From positions 1-64,000 of the forward strand of contig JAQGPJ010000052.1 of NCBI GenBank assembly GCA_028293125.1: DNA of 64,000 nucleotides, written 5' to 3'. The number at the start of each line of letters is the position of its first letter. Within the stretch, counting starts at the first letter, position 1. The stretch is from Verrucomicrobiales bacterium. GTDB taxonomy: Bacteria; Verrucomicrobiota; Verrucomicrobiia; Verrucomicrobiales; V1-33. The notes under the pieces are model-generated. The model was not told the DNA's origin and searched no databases. It saw only the letters and a program-made list of their open reading frames with translations. The translations under genes were made by a program, and so were the position numbers. Positions 49,352 to 56,720 of this stretch are shown here, in pieces.

Positions 49352-50080
49352 ATGTCTCAGGACCCGAATCCCCCGCCAAGGCCCAGGACCGCTGCGGAGG
49401 TCCGAAAGGCCTTCTGCGACTCGCGGCGGAAGCAATTAAGCCTTCAGAAGCCGCTCTCTCTGGAGCAGGTGCGTGCCCAGCAGTTGACGATGAAACCCGG
49501 GCGCTGATCCGCTTTGCGGAGGACATGCAACTGATGATGGATGCGGCGGCTGTCCGATTTTTGTTTCAAACTCATAAAATCCGGGGCGGAAGTGAGCATG
49601 ATGTGGCCCACTTGAAGGAAGTGCAGCGCGTCCTCAAGGATTTGAATGTCCGGCGCAAGGCCACTGAATCACTCTTTTGATTATCTGACTGATTTTCAGT
49701 TGGCGAACTTCCATTTTGGTGACGACATCCGGTTGGAGGGTTTTTATCAGGAATCCGATGGCTTTCATATCATCACCTCCCAGCCGCTTGTTGAGGGCGT
49801 TCACCCTGATTGGGAAACTCTCAAAGCGGGGTTGGAATCTCAGGGGCTCAGACACGCGGAACCTCTCTCAAGAATTCCATCGTTCATTTTGCCTGAGAGC
49901 AGTGCCGGGGAAATTCTTGTGATTGATATGCACGAGAACAATGTGATTCTTGGCCGCCACAGTGGCTCCATTGAACCCATTGATATCCATTTTTACTTTG
50001 ATTCCCTTGGTGACAGGATAGCGGCGCTTCAGGCTCCGGGCCTTTGGGGAGCCGGGGAGCTGGGGACTGACCGTCATTAA
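49352..50080 (+). pseudogene. second polyvalent-protein-type kinase-like gene, split by two frameshifts
   Basis: Three segments in successive frames add up to one kinase-like protein. ATG 49352 starts PRTAAEVRKAFCDSRRKQLS and ends at 49507. The neighbouring frame carries ALIRFAEDMQLMMDAAAVRF, then KIRGGSEHDV and RRKATESLF, ending at 49680. The first frame then resumes with FDYLTDFQLANFHFGDDIRL, FHIITSQPLVEG and ILVIDMHENNVILG, ending at 50080. Deleting one T in CTCTTTTGA (49671-49679) restores KATESLFDYLTDFQ; another shift lies near 49490. GGSEHDV, FGDDIRLEG, TSQP and the late GxxxPID region match the same kinase-like family as 36193-36973. The net frame is restored, so two small compensating indels explain the damage. 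An isolated C-terminal product (from ATG 49646) could still be made. Confidence 0.6.
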
Positions 50081-50340
50081 ACCGGCCGCTTCCGGCGGAA
50101 GACCGGGAGAAAGCTCAGCCCGAAAATGATAATGCCGGCGGCTGATCCGACGGCGAGGAAATCGACGCCGGGGATGAAGCGCTTCTCGTATCCTTCAATA
50201 TAGGAGATTTCGAGAATGGGATCGAACTTTTGAATGGCCACCTGATTCTTGGTCCAGCCGGGGTTTTTACCGGCCGCGAGCCACCAGCCGAAGGTGGTGA
50301 GCAGAATGATCAGGGCAATCAGCCGAAGGGCCATTTTCAT
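50077..50340 (-). CDS. small two-helix membrane protein
   Basis: 87 residues. Helix 1 is about 5-22 (LRLIALIILLTTFGWWLA), helix 2 about 58-78 (VDFLAVGSAAGIIIFGLSFL), with a 35-residue loop (NQVAIQKFDPILEISYIEGY) between and a basic C-terminus RRKRPV. No family recognised. It meets the broken kinase gene tail to tail with a 4-bp overlap and follows the yceI terminator. Confidence 0.6.
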   Translation of the reverse strand: MKMALRLIALIILLTTFGWWLAAGKNPGWTKNQVAIQKFDPILEISYIEGYEKRFIPGVDFLAVGSAAGIIIFGLSFLPVFRRKRPV

Positions 50341-50366
50341 AAAGGTCGGATCAAATCAAAATCAGC

Positions 50367-50399
50367 AAAAAAGGCACGGCGGAGGATTTCCGCCGTGCC
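50367..50399 (-). terminator. Rho-independent terminator after yceI
   Basis: On the minus strand GGCACGGCGGA and TCCGCCGTGCC form an 11-bp stem (50389-50399 and 50373-50383) followed by TTTTTT (50372-50367). It lies 42 bp past the yceI stop. Confidence 0.88.
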
Positions 50400-50440
50400 C
50401 GGATTCATGGGAAAGAGCAGGGTAAATGCCGGGGCTCCGG

Positions 50441-51049
50441 TTATTTCGGGCTGGAGCCGGCGATGGCGAGGGTGATTTTAACCTCGTCGGACACCTTGTC
50501 GGTGGGAGCCTTGGGATTGATGCCGTAGTCGGAGCGCTTGAAGGTGAATTCGGAGCGGACCACCAGCAGGTCACCCTTCAGCTTGCCGCCGGTGCGGTCG
50601 GCGAGCCTGCCGGGCAGGAGCGTCACCTTGGCGGGCACGCTGATCTCCTTCTCCACGCCTTTGACACTGAATTTGCCTTTCACCGTGGCGGTGACGGTGT
50701 CGCCGGTCTTTTTGACATCGGACAGGCTGTCCACGGTGAAGATGATGGCGGGATTTTTCTCCACGTCCATCCAGTCCGCGCCCAGCATGTGCTGCTTCAT
50801 CAGACTGTTCTCCACGCTGAGGGTTTTGGCATCGACGGTGATGCTGCCCTTGGTGGCCTCGGGCTTGGCGGGATCGATGGTCAGGGTGCCGCTCACGCCG
50901 TTGGCGTTGCCGCTGATGGCCTCCAGCGGGGCATCAAGGGTGAAGGAGGCGTGGTTGACGCCCTTCGGATCCTTGAAGTCAAAGGTCTGCTCTGCGGCGG
51001 TGAGGGCGCAGGGCAGGGAGAGGGCGGCGAGCAGGGTCAGGATTTTCAT
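50441..51049 (-). CDS. YceI-family periplasmic lipid-binding-like protein
   Basis: 202 residues with a signal peptide (about 1-18, LLAALSLPCALTAA). The YceI lipocalin-like barrel is visible: GVSGTLTIDPAKPEATKGSI, then MKQHMLGADWMDVEKNPAI and FSVKGVEKEISVPAKVTLLP, with EFTFKRSDYGI near the end. YceI proteins bind polyprenoid-like lipids in the periplasm and are often stress-linked. A single-gene unit with its own terminator. Confidence 0.92.
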   Translation of the reverse strand: MKILTLLAALSLPCALTAAEQTFDFKDPKGVNHASFTLDAPLEAISGNANGVSGTLTIDPAKPEATKGSITVDAKTLSVENSLMKQHMLGADWMDVEKNPAIIFTVDSLSDVKKTGDTVTATVKGKFSVKGVEKEISVPAKVTLLPGRLADRTGGKLKGDLLVVRSEFTFKRSDYGINPKAPTDKVSDEVKITLAIAGSSPK

Positions 51050-51181
51050 GGATTGTAGGAATGGATGAAGTCGGGCGGGGATGGGTCGGACCGCGGGTGG
51101 CCGGAAAATGAACAGAGGGGGCAGGCCACGGCTGCGCGGGGAATGATCCCGGAAGCAGTCAAGCGTGGCAGGATTTGAATC

Positions 51182-51529
51182 TCAGCCTGCCAAATGACCC
51201 TCAATCCACCGGCGCAGATCAGCCTTGCCTTTCATTCCGGCGATGAGTTCCCTGGGATGGCCCCCTTGGTAGAATATCAGGGACGGCAAACTCCGGATGC
51301 CAAAGGACTTCGCAAGGGCTGGCTCGGCATCAACATCGACCTTCACAAACGCCAGCCGTCCGGTGAATTCCTCCGCCAACTCCTCCAGCACGGGGGCCAG
51401 CTGAGCGCAGGGGCCGCACCATGCGGCATGAAAATCGACCACCACCGGCAGTGGAGAGGAAATCACCGTATCAGGAAATTCCAAGGTGGAGACTCGAAGG
51501 ACGGAGGGGGGGGCTTTGGTTTCGGTCAT
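51182..51529 (-). CDS. trxA: thioredoxin
   Basis: 115 residues, cytoplasmic. The redox site WCGPC is near residue 37, with the cis-Pro region IRSLPSLIFYQGG and the C-terminal helix as in classical thioredoxin. It reduces disulfides in cytoplasmic proteins using thioredoxin reductase. Divergent from rpoA; the 300 bp between contain both promoters. Confidence 0.93.
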   Translation of the reverse strand: MTETKAPPSVLRVSTLEFPDTVISSPLPVVVDFHAAWCGPCAQLAPVLEELAEEFTGRLAFVKVDVDAEPALAKSFGIRSLPSLIFYQGGHPRELIAGMKGKADLRRWIEGHLAG

Positions 51530-51826
51530 GGCTCAAAGCGGGATGAAAATCAACCGCCACGCGGGAACAGCGCCCACCCGGAAACCCACTGCCTCTTTTT
51601 TACCCCCGCGTTTGCGGATTGCCTGATCCGCTGGACTCTGCGGGAGAAATGCAGGTGCCGGCCCGCACTCCCTGTTCCTGCAAAATAAATTGCCGCTTGC
51701 AATAAAAGACTCCGCATGTTCATTCCCGCCCCCCGCGAGCCGTCCCTAAGCTTGCCGTCGGTCTCTGTGGCGGAACTCGTTTCCGCCGGCTCGTCAGAGG
51801 AAACCCGGCAAATCCCAAACTACCAC

Positions 51827-52927
51827 ATGTCCGTCAGATTAGCCCGTTTTGAAATGCCGAGCCGTCTTGTGAAAGACGAGACCGGAGCAACCGACACCTA
51901 CAGCAAGTTCATTGCGGAGCCGTTTGAGGGTGGCTACGGTTACACCATCGGCAACGCCCTGCGCCGCGTGCTTCTCTCCTCCTTGGAGGGGGCGGCAGTC
52001 ACCTCCATCAAAATCAAAGGCGCACAGCACGAGTTCTGCAGCCTGCCCGGTGTGGTGGAGGATGTGACGGACATCGTCCTGAATCTGAAGAAGATCAAAT
52101 TTTCCCACTCCGATCTGAAGGAGCCCAAGCTGCTGGCCCTCACGATCGATCGCGAAGGCATAGTCACGGCCGGGGACATCCGCGAGGACGCCCAGTATTC
52201 CGTCATCAATAAAAACCAGCACATTTGCACGCTGGACCGGAAGGTGAAGTTCGAAGCCGAGATGGAGGTCCGCGTGGGACGCGGTTTCTCCTCCGGTGAT
52301 GAGAACAAGCGTGCTGAAATGCCCATCGGCGTCATCCCCATTGACAGCATTTTCTCCCCGGTGACCCGCGTGCGCTACGCCGTGGAGAACACCCGCGTGG
52401 GCCAGAAGACGGATTACGATAAGCTGATCATTGAAATCTGGACGGACGGACGCATCAGCCCGCACGACGCCCTGACTCAGGCCAGCTCCATCCTGCGCAA
52501 GCACTTGGACGTGTTTGTGGCCTATGACGACAGCCAGGTCGAGTTCGAGGCCGCTCCGGAGGCCCAGTCCGAGGAGAACTCCGAGCTCCGCAAGCTGCTC
52601 AACATGAGCGTCAACGAGATCGAACTTAGCGTGCGCGCCGCCAACTGCCTGAACAACGCCAATATCACCAGTGTCGGCCAGCTGGCCCTCAAGTCGGAAG
52701 CCGAAATGCTGAAATACCGCAACTTCGGGAAGAAATCGCTCAACGAGATCAAGGACAAGCTCCAGGAACTGGGTCTCAGCCTGGGCATGAAATTCGAAGG
52801 CAGCCTGATGGAGCCCTTCGCCGGCCGCGGCATCTCCCCTTTAAGTTACTACAAGGACGAGGATGCTGTCAAAGGCGGCCTTACCGACCTTATCGCTCAA
52901 AACCTGGAAGACGAGGACGACGAGTAG
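51827..52927 (+). CDS. rpoA: DNA-directed RNA polymerase alpha subunit
   Basis: 366 residues from ATG 51827 (MSVRLARFEMPSRLVKDE). The frame is open from 51716, and that start would add 37 atypical residues. N-terminal assembly domain: GYGYTIGNALRRVLLSSLEG (about 38-57) and IKGAQHEFCSLPGVVEDV. C-terminal DNA-contacting domain: SVRAANCLNNANITSVGQL and LKYRNFGKKSLNEIKDKL (about 275-325), then an acidic tail. It binds beta and upstream promoter DNA. rplQ follows by 64 bp, but rpsM, rpsK and rpsD are absent upstream. Confidence 0.97.
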   Translation: MSVRLARFEMPSRLVKDETGATDTYSKFIAEPFEGGYGYTIGNALRRVLLSSLEGAAVTSIKIKGAQHEFCSLPGVVEDVTDIVLNLKKIKFSHSDLKEPKLLALTIDREGIVTAGDIREDAQYSVINKNQHICTLDRKVKFEAEMEVRVGRGFSSGDENKRAEMPIGVIPIDSIFSPVTRVRYAVENTRVGQKTDYDKLIIEIWTDGRISPHDALTQASSILRKHLDVFVAYDDSQVEFEAAPEAQSEENSELRKLLNMSVNEIELSVRAANCLNNANITSVGQLALKSEAEMLKYRNFGKKSLNEIKDKLQELGLSLGMKFEGSLMEPFAGRGISPLSYYKDEDAVKGGLTDLIAQNLEDEDDE

Positions 52928-52991
52928 AATATCCTCCTTCCCGCTTTCCCTCACTCCGTCTTTATCCCTTCAAACCAACTCATTCCCAGTC

Positions 52992-53456
52992 ATGCGCCAC
53001 GGCCGTAAAACCATCAAACTCCAGCGCCGCGCGGATCACCGCAATGCGCTGCTCTCCAATCTCGTCTGCAGCCTGATCGAGCATAAGCAGATCAAAACCA
53101 CACTCGCCAAAGCCAAAGCGGTCCGTCCCTTCGCGGAGCGCATGGTGACCCTCGGCAAGCGCGGCGACCTCCATGCCCGCCGCACCGCGGTGGGTTACCT
53201 GCACAGCAAATCCGTCGTCAAAGAGCTGTTCGACAAGGTCGCCGCCGCCGCCGGCACCCGTCCGGGCGGCTACACCCGCATCATCAAGCTGGGACAGCGC
53301 CCCACGGACTCCGCCCCGATGGCCTTCATCGAATGGGTGGACAACGCCGGCGCGGCTCCTGAGGCAGTGGCTGTGGCTCCCGAGGCCACCGCCGAGGCCG
53401 CCCCCTCCAAAACCGCCAAGGCCAAGGCTGAAGCGGTGGAAGGCGAAACCGCCTAA
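52992..53456 (+). CDS. rplQ: 50S ribosomal protein L17 (bL17)
   Basis: 154 residues from ATG 52992 (MRHGRKTIKLQRRADHRNAL). The core (about 1-115) is standard: KTTLAKAKAVRPFAERMVTL and GYTRIIKLGQRPTDSAPMA. A further 40 residues form an Ala/Pro/Glu/Lys-rich tail (APEATAEAAPSKTAKAKAEA) not required by the family. Transcribed with rpoA and closed by a terminator. Confidence 0.96.
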   Translation: MRHGRKTIKLQRRADHRNALLSNLVCSLIEHKQIKTTLAKAKAVRPFAERMVTLGKRGDLHARRTAVGYLHSKSVVKELFDKVAAAAGTRPGGYTRIIKLGQRPTDSAPMAFIEWVDNAGAAPEAVAVAPEATAEAAPSKTAKAKAEAVEGETA

Positions 53457-53500
53457 GCGCCAGGCCGGTTCAGTCCGGCTGCTGCTGAAAAAATATCGAA

Positions 53501-53529
53501 GGGCGGACGCTGCGGCGTCCGCCCTTTTT
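53501..53529 (+). terminator. Rho-independent terminator after rplQ
   Basis: GGGCGGACGC (53501-53510), loop TGCG, GCGTCCGCCC (53515-53524), then TTTTT. Confidence 0.92.
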
Positions 53530-53579
53530 ATTCGGCCGTCAGGGAGGAGGAAAGGCTCAAAGGTTTCACCGCGCCGGTT

Positions 53580-54284
53580 TCACCGGAAGCACCTGGCGGC
53601 CAGTTCGGGGTAAATCAGCTTTTTCAGACGCATGGAGCGCCGGATGTTGGCAGCCCCCTGGTTGCCGCTGACGTTCAGGCCGGATTCCTGGCGCGGACTG
53701 GCGGTGATGACGGAGTAGCGGGGATTGGCGGTCTCCATCACCAGAGCCTGCGCGAACAGGCGGGTGCCGGAGACCTCGCCGGGGACGAGACTGCCCACGA
53801 TGGGGACCCAGCCCACCACGGCATCCGTCGGCAAATCGCGGGCGGCGGACTGGATTTCCCCGAATACCACCACCACGTGGCTGCAGCCCTGCTGGGCGGC
53901 CACCAGCCGCAGCCGCCGGCCAATGGCCCCGCCAGTTTGCCGGTTGTTCTTTTCCTGACTTCCGGGCTCCTGCGACTGGCCGTTCCATTCCACGATTTGA
54001 CTCAAGGGGCGGAAAGCCTCCGCGAGTTCCTGATCCGGCTGGTGAGCGCCGCTCTGCACCAGCAGAATTTTTCCGCCGCGGGCGGGCAGGGAGCCGGAAC
54101 GGCTGCCCAAAGCGGCGGCGATGTCCTTTTCGGTAACCTGTGTCTGCGGTTTGTCACCCGTCAGCTCATACAAATTGAGATCCTCCCCATGGCCGGATCC
54201 ACCGGGATTTGAAAGCGACGTCGAGGTGCAGGAGACCAAAAGGGCCGCTGCGGGGGAAAGCAGAAAAAGCGGGATGGATTTCAT
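53580..54284 (-). CDS. lipoprotein of unknown function
   Basis: 234 residues from ATG 54284, chosen because it opens on a lipoprotein signal (LFLLSPAAALLVSC, with the lipobox Cys near residue 19). The mature part begins with a flexible STSLSNPGGSGHG stretch. It then has alternating beta/alpha segments (GGKILLVQSGAHQPDQELAE, CSHVVVVFGEIQSAARDLP, AVVGWVPIVGSLVPGEVSGT). No known family recognised; the pattern resembles outer-membrane-associated Rossmann-like lipoproteins. It sits convergent to rplQ. Confidence 0.7.
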   Translation of the reverse strand: MKSIPLFLLSPAAALLVSCTSTSLSNPGGSGHGEDLNLYELTGDKPQTQVTEKDIAAALGSRSGSLPARGGKILLVQSGAHQPDQELAEAFRPLSQIVEWNGQSQEPGSQEKNNRQTGGAIGRRLRLVAAQQGCSHVVVVFGEIQSAARDLPTDAVVGWVPIVGSLVPGEVSGTRLFAQALVMETANPRYSVITASPRQESGLNVSGNQGAANIRRSMRLKKLIYPELAARCFR

Positions 54285-54468
54285 GTCGGTGTTCTTAACA
54301 CTCATGAATCCGGCGGTGCTGTCAATCCTGAATGCTAATATTACAGCATTTAGCTGTCCGCTGTTCCTGCCCACAGTGTTGAATGGGAAGCGGGCGGGAA
54401 AAATACGCGGAAAATCGGTTTCTGCCGACAGCTTGGATTACGTAACCCCTGCATAACCAACAAACCCT

Positions 54469-54792
54469 ATGAAACTCCCCTCCTTTCTTACAGTCCTTGC
54501 CGTGCTGGCGGTTTCCGCCGGTTGGGCTCCCGCCCAGTATGACCGTGACCGCGATCGCCGTCCCGGCCCGCCACCGGAACCGCCGCACCAGTTCGACGGT
54601 GACCACCGCCGAGGCCCCAGCCTGGAGGTCAGAGTCCAGAGACGCCTGAAAAGGATGGGCTATTATCAGGGCCCCGCTGATGGATACTTCGGCCGCGGAT
54701 CGCGGGTGGCACTGGCCCGCTTCCAGCGTCATTCCGGACTGCGCCCCACGGGTGCCTTGGATGGGCGCACACTGCGTGCCCTGGGCCTGTGA
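54469..54792 (+). CDS. secreted peptidoglycan-binding-domain protein
   Basis: 107 residues. Signal peptide about 1-23 (LAVLAVSAGWAPAQ), an Arg/Asp/Pro-rich linker, then one PG_binding_1 module (about 50-107): VQRRLKRMGYYQGPADGYFG, ALARFQRHSGLRPTGALDG, TLRAL. It probably tethers to cell wall peptidoglycan; there is no catalytic domain. A monocistronic gene with its own terminator. Confidence 0.88.
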   Translation: MKLPSFLTVLAVLAVSAGWAPAQYDRDRDRRPGPPPEPPHQFDGDHRRGPSLEVRVQRRLKRMGYYQGPADGYFGRGSRVALARFQRHSGLRPTGALDGRTLRALGL

Positions 54793-54828
54793 TATCGTCC
54801 GGCTTTCATCCCCTTGATTCCTGAATCC

Positions 54829-54864
54829 CAAAACCCGCGGAATGGTTTCCTTCCGCGGGTTTTG
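54829..54864 (+). terminator. Rho-independent terminator after the peptidoglycan-binding gene
   Basis: AAACCCGCGGAA (54831-54842), loop TGGTTTCC, TTCCGCGGGTTT (54851-54862), then T. The flanking A and T runs make it potentially bidirectional. Confidence 0.88.
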
Positions 54865-55033
54865 CTTTGGGGTGGAAAGGAAAAGCCGAAGCGCGGAGGA
54901 AGGGAGCAAATTGAAGAAGTGAAGGAGGAAGGCAGGCTGCCATTCAATTTCCTCTCGACATCAGGCGGGGGAGGCTCCTTTTAAAAGACTCCGCACCACC
55001 CGGGCCGCGGGTTCCGTCCACCTTTGTTCTGTT

Positions 55034-56329
55034 ATGAAAATCCTGAGCCATACCTCACCGTCCTTTGATGCGCAGCTCCGCCGTCTGGACCGCCGGCATG
55101 TGCCCTCCACGGAGCTGCAGGAATATGTGGCCGGCATCATTGCGGAAGTCCGCGACGGGGGTGACAAGGCGCTGCTGGCCTGCGCGGAGAAATTCGACGG
55201 CGCGAAGCTCACCGCGAAATCCATGGGGGTGGGTCCGGATGAGATTGAGAATGCCTCCGCCGGCCTGCCGGCACGCGTGCGCCGCGTGCTTGGCCTTTCC
55301 CATAAAAACGTTCTGGCCTTCGCCAAACAGGGACTGCGTAAAAACTGGACCCGCCGCAACGCCCAAGGGGCGGAGGTGGGGGAGGTCTATCAGCCTTTCC
55401 GGCGGGTTGGCATCTATGTGCCCGGAGGCACCGCTCCGCTGGTTTCCACGGTCATCATGACGGTGACGCTGGCCCAGGCGGCGGGAGTGCCGGAGATTGT
55501 GGTCTGCACGCCCTGCGGAAAGGATGGGAAGGTCAATGAGGCCATGCTCCACGCGTTGAAGCTGGCGGGGGCCACGGAGATTTACCGGGTCGGCGGGGCG
55601 CACGCGGTGGCCGCGCTGGCCTTCGGCACCAAAACCATCCGTCCGGTGGACAAGATTATGGGGCCGGGGAACAAGTTCGTGGTGGAGGCCAAGCGCCAGC
55701 TGTTCGGCGCGGTGGCGATCGATCTCCTGCCGGGGCCGAGCGAAATCATGGTGCTGGCGGATGAGACTGCCAATCCCGCCTTTGTGGCCGCGGACCTGCT
55801 GGCGCAGGCGGAGCACGGAAAGGACAGCCAGATGCTGCTGGCCACAACCTCCCGCGATCTGATTGTGGCCGTGGAGCGGGAGCTGGAGAACCAGCTGGCC
55901 ATGCTGCCGCGCCGCGACATTGCCCAGGCCTCCCTGGACACCGGCTGCTGGCTGGTCCACGTGCGGGATCTGGAGCAGGGCATTGAGGTGGCCAATGCCT
56001 GGGCACCGGAGCACCTGAGCCTGGTGGTGAGGAATGAGAAGCCGATGCTGCCGAAAATCCGCACCTCGGGCGCGATTTTTGTGGGACATTTCAGCCCTGT
56101 GGCGGTGGGGGATTTTCTGGCTGGACCCAGCCACACGCTGCCGACGGGAGGAGCGGGGAAATCCTTCCCCGGTTTGACCGTCGATCAGTTCCAACGCCGC
56201 ACCAGCATTGTAAAACTGAGTGCCGAGGCCATGCGGAAGTGTGCGCCCGCCGTGGAGCTGCTGGCGGAGACCGAGGGCCTGGCGGCCCACGCGCGCTCCG
56301 CTTCCATCCGGGTGGATGGGCATTTCTAG
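55034..56329 (+). CDS. hisD: histidinol dehydrogenase
   Basis: 431 residues. Catalyses the last two steps of histidine synthesis, L-histidinol to L-histidine with NAD. GPGNKFVVEAKRQLFG (about 216) and DLLPGPSEIMVLAD are the NAD-domain signature. Zinc ligands lie in LLAQAEHGKDSQ (about 258-262) and VGDFLAGPSHTLPTGG (about 358), and APEHLSL (about 325) carries the catalytic Glu-His pair. No other his gene is nearby. Confidence 0.97.
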   Translation: MKILSHTSPSFDAQLRRLDRRHVPSTELQEYVAGIIAEVRDGGDKALLACAEKFDGAKLTAKSMGVGPDEIENASAGLPARVRRVLGLSHKNVLAFAKQGLRKNWTRRNAQGAEVGEVYQPFRRVGIYVPGGTAPLVSTVIMTVTLAQAAGVPEIVVCTPCGKDGKVNEAMLHALKLAGATEIYRVGGAHAVAALAFGTKTIRPVDKIMGPGNKFVVEAKRQLFGAVAIDLLPGPSEIMVLADETANPAFVAADLLAQAEHGKDSQMLLATTSRDLIVAVERELENQLAMLPRRDIAQASLDTGCWLVHVRDLEQGIEVANAWAPEHLSLVVRNEKPMLPKIRTSGAIFVGHFSPVAVGDFLAGPSHTLPTGGAGKSFPGLTVDQFQRRTSIVKLSAEAMRKCAPAVELLAETEGLAAHARSASIRVDGHF

Positions 56330-56720
56330 ATCCTGCCCGCGGAGGGAGGGAATATGTACAGGAATCCAGTCACCGGCTGGACTGTGGAGCCGTCTCTGCC
56401 ACCAAGGAGTTTTTCCTGCGGGAAAGAACAACCCGATTTCACAAATCTGACAAGCCTGTCAGAGTTCCCGGCAACTCTTGAGCGATGATTGTGTCAACGA
56501 ACAGACACATGAAATCTCTTTTATATTAAAGTATTGTGATGTAATGATGTGCAATCGGAAACAACCGGTGAAACACGTATTAAGTTCATCTGATTTCTTA
56601 ACGGTTGATTCATAACGATGTGCAAAACTCAGGAAAATCTGGAATCAAATTCCTGATTCACCGCCGGTCCGTCTGAAAAGCCGGCGGTTTTCTGTCAACA
56701 ACCCCACCCCACCTGCACCC
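56330..56720. other. intergenic leader between hisD and the lectin/PA14 gene
   Basis: About 390 bp, AT-rich from 56500 to 56650, without a gene. It probably holds the promoter and a long 5' leader of the next gene, and it ends in a terminator-like hairpin (56661-56691). Confidence 0.45.
56661..56691 (+). terminator. terminator-like hairpin in the leader of the lectin/PA14 gene
   Basis: CCGCCGG (56661-56667) pairs with CCGGCGG (56681-56687), followed by TTTT. It lies just 30 bp before the start codon, so it could be an attenuator rather than only the end of the hisD transcript. Confidence 0.5.
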
